Of a DNA stretch of 64,000 bases, positions 58,845 through 64,000 are shown one piece after another (positions within the stretch are counted from its first letter, which is position 1; each line of letters opens with the position of its first letter). The position numbers and the translations under genes were made by a program. The notes beneath the pieces were generated by a model. The model worked only from the letters and a program-made list of their open reading frames with translations. It was not told the DNA's origin and searched no databases. The stretch covers positions 1,180,001-1,244,000 of the forward strand of contig JAJEKV010000054.1 in the NCBI GenBank assembly GCA_021234155.1, given 5' to 3'. The DNA is from Isoetes taiwanensis (taxonomy: Eukaryota; Streptophyta; Lycopodiopsida; Isoetales; Isoetaceae).

Positions 58845-58912
58845 ACAAAGCGCCAAAGAAGCACAGAATTTTCTAAATCTGTAGTCGAGGAGAATGAGGG
58901 GCTTTTAAAGGG
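58845..58912 (-). promoter_or_regulatory. Leftward promoter-like region with an E2F-like site
   Basis: On the minus strand TTTAAAAGCCCC (about 58900-58911) is followed some 45 bp later by CTTTGGCGCTTTG (about 58846-58859), which contains the E2F consensus TTTGGCGC. E2F sites usually place genes under S-phase control; the link is inferred. Confidence 0.4.
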
Positions 58913-58914
58913 TT

Positions 58915-59750
58915 ATGGACCTCTCTTGGGGCGAAGACAAGTGTCGTGCATGTAAGCGCTTGGCCCTTTGAAATAAAAATGGACCGTTGATGGCTTCGAG
59001 CGTGAGGAATTAATTGTGGACCTTAATAATGAGTCTTGGATTTTTGAATTTCAAATCATCATTTAAAGCCCGCCCAAAATTAATTGAGTCATGCACGTGT
59101 CGCCGCGTGCTTTAAGCGGGAACTTCGTGTTTCAAAGTTCGGGACGGACACATTATTTCGAAATTAGGTGGGACATTTAACTTTAAAAATTGGGGAAATT
59201 ACATTCAAATTTTGGGGAATTCATGTTTAAATGTAAATGCGCTTCAAACTGTTTTTTTCCGGCGATTACCTTGTTTGGCTACTATCTTTTCTACAAGGCG
59301 CAAAACATCTTCAGCGATTCATATTCATGGCCACGAGATCTCCAAAGGTTTGTGCTGCTCCACGTTAAATTCGCCATACCTCGATGTGTAATTGCTGCAA
59401 ATGTGATGTTACCCGATTTTATCAATCACGCCTTTCCATTCATGGCTGTTCATTCGCACCTCTTCAAGCACGCCTGTTCATTCACACCTTTCCATTCACG
59501 CCTTTTCGATGGCTTGACCCTTGATTTACTCCTCCTCATTCACCAGTTCTTGTCACATTTACATAAACTCTAAATTTCGTCGGTCCGCCCTTTTCTCGAA
59601 ATTGTCATGCGAGTTTGTGTGCTGCTATTTTTCTCCATTAACCCTTGTTTGTAGTCGGGGCCCTTCCAATGCTCGATTGTATTTGTTTTGGGAGCTCAAT
59701 GATAAATTCAGTTAGTGTACGCCTCCTTAGTTCTCTTTAGTGTGTATGTG
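58915..59750. other. Intergenic region between divergent transcripts
   Basis: No coding region is supported. Short repeated phrases CATTCATGGCTGTTCATTC and CATTCACGCC occur at 59440-59510. Confidence 0.4.
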
Positions 59751-59753
59751 TAG

Positions 59754-60300
59754 GTGACCAGGTAGGTGAAACTGCCCGGATGGGCAAACTGTATCTCGAA
59801 GGTGTTTTATCTTGGTGACAACTAAATTGGGCGGGCGCCGAGTCTCTCCCTACTTCACAGGTCTTTAACCACCACGAACAAATAGGGCGGGCGCCCAATT
59901 TGTCTTGTGGATATGTCCCGGCTTTCGAGCGACAACCTTCTTTTGTACCCATTGTGAGGTATTTGCATCAATAATACCCTTATATAAGCGCTGATTCGGT
60001 TCAAATTGGGCGGCCCAATTGCAACAATGGGACAAATTGGGCGGTCGCCCATATTGTCCCTTGCTGTACGTGACCAGTTAGGTGAAACTGTCCGGTTGGG
60101 CAATCTGTATCTCGAATGTGTTTTCTCTTGGTGACAGCTAAATTGGGCGGACGCCGAGTGTGTGCCTACTTTACAGCTCCTCTACCACCACGAACAAATT
60201 GGGCGGGCGCAATTTGTCTTGTGATATGGCCTCTTCAGAGTGAGAACCTTCTTTTCTACCCATTGTGAGACTCACTGCATCCAATACTAACCTTATACAA
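59754..60300. repeat. 316-bp tandem duplication with palindrome cluster B
   Basis: Units begin at 59754 and 60070 with GTGACCAGGTAGGTGAAACT and a close variant. Each contains palindromes, mostly with the opposite core orientation to cluster A (GGGCGGGCGCC, near 59824, 59878, 60140 and 60195), plus GGCGGCCC forms at 60003 and 60033. A TTATATAAGCGC at about 59980 could be a TATA box. Confidence 0.85.
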
Positions 60301-60450
60301 GGGGAATCTAAACACCTCATACGTAAAAAAGGGCACCCGCCCAATTTTATTGTCCTTGTAACCATTGAATTGGAGTCCCCCCAGGTCATTTGCATTGCTT
60401 TCTCGTCTTCCTTACTCAATTTTAACACTACTGAAATCCTTGTGCAGGTT

Positions 60451-61346
60451 GTGTATCTCTTCCTTAATGAACATCTAGTAGCAAAGGGAGTTGTGGGGCA
60501 AATGACACAATGCCACTTCAAGGAGATATCGAAAGGACTCTTGGCGTAGGTGTGGAGGAAGTGTTGAAGGCCACCATACCCTTCCCCGCCAACTCCGGAT
60601 GCAACCACAATAGCGTAAGCCGGGGGCTCATTAGCTTACGTGGAGAAGTGAAGATGCTCGTGAGTCGATGCGCTAATGACGTCCCCAAAGAAAAGACAAA
60701 TGACGACGGTGGGGAAGGAGACACAACCGGCCGACAAGATATACCCTTCTTGAAAAGGATTGTGAGATATGGCACTCATGCGACTCCATTATTGCGGGAA
60801 AGGGATTCATATCTTTCACCGGCCCCGATGATGCGCTTTGTGACCGGTTTACGGGTTTCAAGTTTGTGGGAGTATCCATGGCGAAGGTTTCCCTCCCCTT
60901 TCGAAGTGAACATCCGTTGCCGGGGTTGCTTGCGGTCTGCCGGCCGGGATGCTCGTGAGATGGAGCAATGACCTCGCCTGTGTTGGCCGGAGTAAAGGTC
61001 TCCGGAGATATTGACCGCAACACCGCGGGGAAGCGAGATATTGTGTCGGCCGGGGAGCTCGAGCATCGAAGCACCCAAATTATGAGAAACGACATTACAC
61101 TTTTCATTCCCCGACAACCCGGGAAGGTTGTTAGGCCACCAAAGCTTGCTCGTCTCACCACTCGAGAATGCTATCCTCACTTACGGGGAGGACCTTGTGT
61201 TGCAAGAATAGGTGTGTCGGGTTCTCTAGGAATCAAGTTGTTAACATGCGAAAGGAATTCCTTGCCATGAAATCAAGTGATAGGGTTACTTTTGTTTATG
61301 ACATGTTAAGCCAACAACATGAAAGGTCGAAGAGTGGGACGACCGG
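60451..61346 (+). pseudogene. Upstream exons/frames of the DUF7869-like gene
   Basis: After an acceptor-like CTTGTGCAG (60442-60450) the frame reads VVYLFLNEHLVAKGVVGQ. Other frames then carry DIERTLGVGVEEVLKATIPF, GLISLRGEVKMLVSRCANDV, FISFTGPDDALCDRFTGFK, ITLFIPRQPGKVVRPPKLA and finally CCKNRCVGFSRNQVVNMRKEF, the usual cysteine-containing start of this family's conserved region. The coding signal hops frames several times, so this part is decayed or the assembly has indels. Confidence 0.45.
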
Positions 61347-63518
61347 GTGCTTTGCGAGGGAATCTCGTTTTGCGAAAGGGCGTGGTACCTTGGTCTCGGG
61401 ATCTCAAAGTCGGCGTATCTGAAATGGAAGGCCCAATTTCTTGAGGGTGCACGCAAGGCCGAACATGGTAACTGTGGCACCTTGAAGCCTCGCTCCTCGA
61501 CGTTGGCATGTGAGGCCGTGTTTTCCATGTTCGTGAGGGAGAACGGTGAATCCTTGCCCCACCGTAGCAAGAGAAACGAGGAGGGGATAAGAGAGAATGT
61601 CAGGAAGTTGCCTGCAATGTTTACGAAGTCCAGCATTCTAGAAGAGGTTAATGCAGAGGTTGTGGCATTGACTGGCAAGAAGGTATCACCGACAGGTTTT
61701 CATAGAACGTGGAGGCGGAGTTTCCGGGACGTCAGTATCGCAAAGAAAATTGCATTCTCCAAATGCGATACATGTGAGGTGATCCGTACGAAGTTACTGA
61801 AGACCAAAGATGAAGGAGAGAGGAGGCTGTTGCATGATGAAAGAAGAGCGCATAGACTCGAGCAGGCCTCGTGTCGCACACAGTACTGGTCGTGGAGATT
61901 ATACTCCCACAGGTATCCCGGCCAATATCTTTGTATTATTCACGACAAAATGGATCAAGCCAAAACAATGATTCCAAAATTGCAACAATCTGTAAAGTCT
62001 CTCTGGAGACTTGACAAGCTGAAAACGACATTGACTGGTGCATTGACTCATGGTCATGGGAATGGATCTTATGGAAACTTTGCCCTGGACTTATGGCAGA
62101 TGACTCCAACTTCCATGTAGGTTCTTTGAATAGCATCTTGAAGAGATTAGAGATGGGGCACGCAGTATGCGGGGAGGCCACACAGCCGATTACTGAATCA
62201 TCTGTTCCAAAATGGGTCTCCTCATTCGCGAGACACAACGGCCTTGGAGTCAAAGTTGTCACTATCCAATACCAAATACACCTTTAATTTGCCACGAGCA
62301 CGGGGACCATCATTGAAGCCTCTGCCCAAGATACTTTATTTGCGGTTTGGACAACGATCCGACGAGAACAAGAATAGGTATGTCTTCTCCTATCTTTCTT
62401 ACCTAGTATATCTTGGTGTGTTTGAAGAGATTGAGCTAGGGTTCATGATGCCCGGTCACACACATGATGATATCGATGCCTTGTTTGGTAACTTCTCTAC
62501 ATCTTTAAAGAAGGCAGAGGTGCTCACAATGCCAGAACTACTGTATGAATTCCACAAATGCAACTTGAATACACCCGTCCCCTATGTTGTTGACAAAGTT
62601 CCGGATTGGAAGGGTTTTATAGAAGGCTACATACCAGATGGGGATGATAGATTGACAGGTCATACCACCCCTCTAACTTTCAGATTCGCTATGAATGGTG
62701 ATTGGCGATCATGTATTACAAAACTAGACCCACTTACCTGGATTGGTTGCCTGCTGGTGGAATAAAAATGTGGAAAGAAAAAGAGGACGGGAAGCCCATG
62801 ATGCCAGTTGGATATCCTAAGCTGCTTCCTCCCAAGAAATCGGTGAAGGACCTTGGCCTGCTGCGAAACAGTATCCACAAGCATATATTGCATTGGGTTG
62901 CTTGTTCAACGTCTAACAAAGGTGCTCCAGAAACTGCCAACTACTCGGCACAGTTCACGGCCACGATTGAATATTGGATGAAACTCTTGCAAGAACTCGG
63001 GAACATCAGCGTGGACGGCGAAGGCACTTATAATGACTTCGCCATGTACTAGGCAAGCACAAGCTCCACCTCATGTAGTCAGTAGTGGTAGAGCCAATTG
63101 CTACTATCACTCCTCCTTATGTCGGCCCCTGGAAGGACAAACCACGTCTTGAATTCAACCCATACAAAGATTTGAAGAAAGGTATGTTTATTATGGCACA
63201 TACGATGATGTCTTTGTGCCCAACTTGGGTGGGCCTAGCTACTGAGGACCCACAAATGGATGATAAGAAGGAGAACTTTGAGACTATTCTCGTGACTTGG
63301 TGGGAGCCAATCCCAGATGAGGAACCAAGTCTACCCAAATTAATTATGCCAATTGTTGGAAGAAGAGATGGAGGCCAACGACTGCAAGTGACCGCATAGA
63401 AGTGGAGACTATCGACTACGCTTGGGAGCCATCAAACAAGAAGAAGATACCTAATACTATTAAGATACCCGTGCATGCTGCTGAGGCATATGCAGCACTC
63501 GCAGGGGATGTCAACTAG
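61347..63518 (+). pseudogene. DUF7869-family protein, frameshifted
   Basis: The family is known to me only as an uncharacterised domain from plants, algae and invertebrates. Visible blocks in order: YLGLGISKSAYLKWKAQFLE, KKVSPTGFHRTWRR, KIAFSKCDTCEVIRTKL, YLCIIHDKMDQAKTMIPKLQ, THGHGNGSYG, DENKNRYVFSYLSYLVYLGV, GFMMPGHTHDDIDALFGNFS, VVDKVPDWKGFIEGYI, and after more shifts KLLPPKKSVKDLGLL, YVGPWKDKPRLEFNPY, SLCPTWVGLATEDPQ and AWEPSNKKKIPNTIKIPV, ending at 63516-63518. Frame changes fall near 61345, 62090, 62260, 62700, 63060 and 63400. The usual aspartate-asparagine pair before ENKNR reads FGQR in this frame. It has lost function, or the assembly has indels. Confidence 0.7.
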
Positions 63519-64000
63519 TGTATGAAAATGAGTCATTCATCCAAGTCTACTAAAAAATGGTCCATAAATTCAGGTATTGTCCATAATTAATGAAATTGTG
63601 CTTCATTTAGATGGTAGTAAAGATTCTTTTCGGTTAGTGGATTTATGTGAATTTGAAGGGATTCATTGGTAATTGGTAAGAAAATACAGATAAGAAGCAT
63701 GGCAGTGGCAGTTTGATGAGATGGTTTGGTTATTGCTCGGGTTCTGCTAAGCTTGAGCGGATTTATCAAGTGCTGATGCTTGACTATTTGGTACTGCTAT
63801 GCCAAGAAGCTCCTGTCTATTAAGCACTCGGTTCTTGCTCAGGTACTACTATGCCTGGGCGAATCTTTCAAGTACTGATGCTTGATTGATTCTGGTACTA
63901 CTATGCCAGAACATCACGTCTTTTACAAATACTGCTATGCTTGGATCAGGCATGCTCTAACATAATTTGTATGAGTGAGAGCTTATTCAGGCTGCTTTGG
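63519..64000. repeat. Imperfect tandem repeats of about 105 bp
   Basis: Units at about 63726-63828 and 63829-63930, with a partial third, share ACTGATGCTTGATTG and GGTACTACTATGCC. They follow the end of the DUF7869-like gene. No coding content. Confidence 0.7.

Noticed and set aside
60776-61180. 134-codon minus-strand ORF opposite the DUF7869-like gene
   Set aside because: Plus-strand frames at the same place carry the family motifs; the minus frame looks like a shadow.
51100-63520. Bacterial or organellar insert
   Set aside because: Spliceosomal intron signals and TATA boxes argue for a eukaryotic nuclear origin; no bacterial operon structure or organelle genes.
51100-63520. Firm assignment to an endogenous giant virus
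   Set aside because: No capsid, polymerase or packaging ATPase motif was seen, so it stays only one of several possibilities.

Overview
The window reads as nuclear DNA of a land plant with a large, transposon-rich genome. A fern or lycophyte is my best guess, because a few plant-type host genes are scattered among many nested, decayed retroelements. The host genes I can support are: the 5' end of deoxyhypusine synthase (minus strand, 425-880, running off the left edge); a complete five-exon METTL21-type protein methyltransferase (plus strand, 11669-13403); and a single-exon C2-domain protein (minus strand, 40624-41601).

Most of the rest is mobile DNA. A compact non-coding LTR element (6979-9510) has 400-406 bp LTRs and a perfect 5-bp target duplication. 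A full-length LINE (minus strand, 14912 to about 27587) has been split twice. A 3563-bp terminal-inverted-repeat element (16437-19999) landed just after its reverse-transcriptase YADD motif and carries a piece of a plant Cupin_5 (DUF985-type) gene. A 4150-bp CACTA element (21625-25774) landed in its endonuclease and carries a relic of the same LINE family plus a tRNA-like box A/box B module. Removing one copy of each target duplication (CTAA, CAT) restores the LINE frame. Further right are L1-type fragments (2150, 29440, 36690, 43561), a truncated Ty3/gypsy chromovirus (33378-35375), a six-unit heat-shock element next to a TATA box (31453-31480), tandem duplications, and two 322-bp MITE copies with TTSA target duplications (44864 and 50341).

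The last 12 kb (about 51.1-63.5 kb) looks different. It appears richer in CpG, has short introns with strong CTAAC/CTAAT branch sites, has TATA boxes close to short ORFs, and holds more than 20 copies of a GC-cored palindrome of the form AAATTGGGC-core-GCCCAATTT. Leftward ORFs include one whose first methionine is followed by the exact first eight residues of the histone H3 tail (ARTKQTAR). The rightward gene (60.4-63.5 kb) is a frameshifted member of a family I recall as DUF7869, with GHTHDDID and IHDKMD motifs. This block is the best candidate for an undescribed system: either a large mobile element or an acquired gene cluster with H3-tail mimicry, now partly decayed. That reading is inference; the sequence motifs themselves are directly visible.
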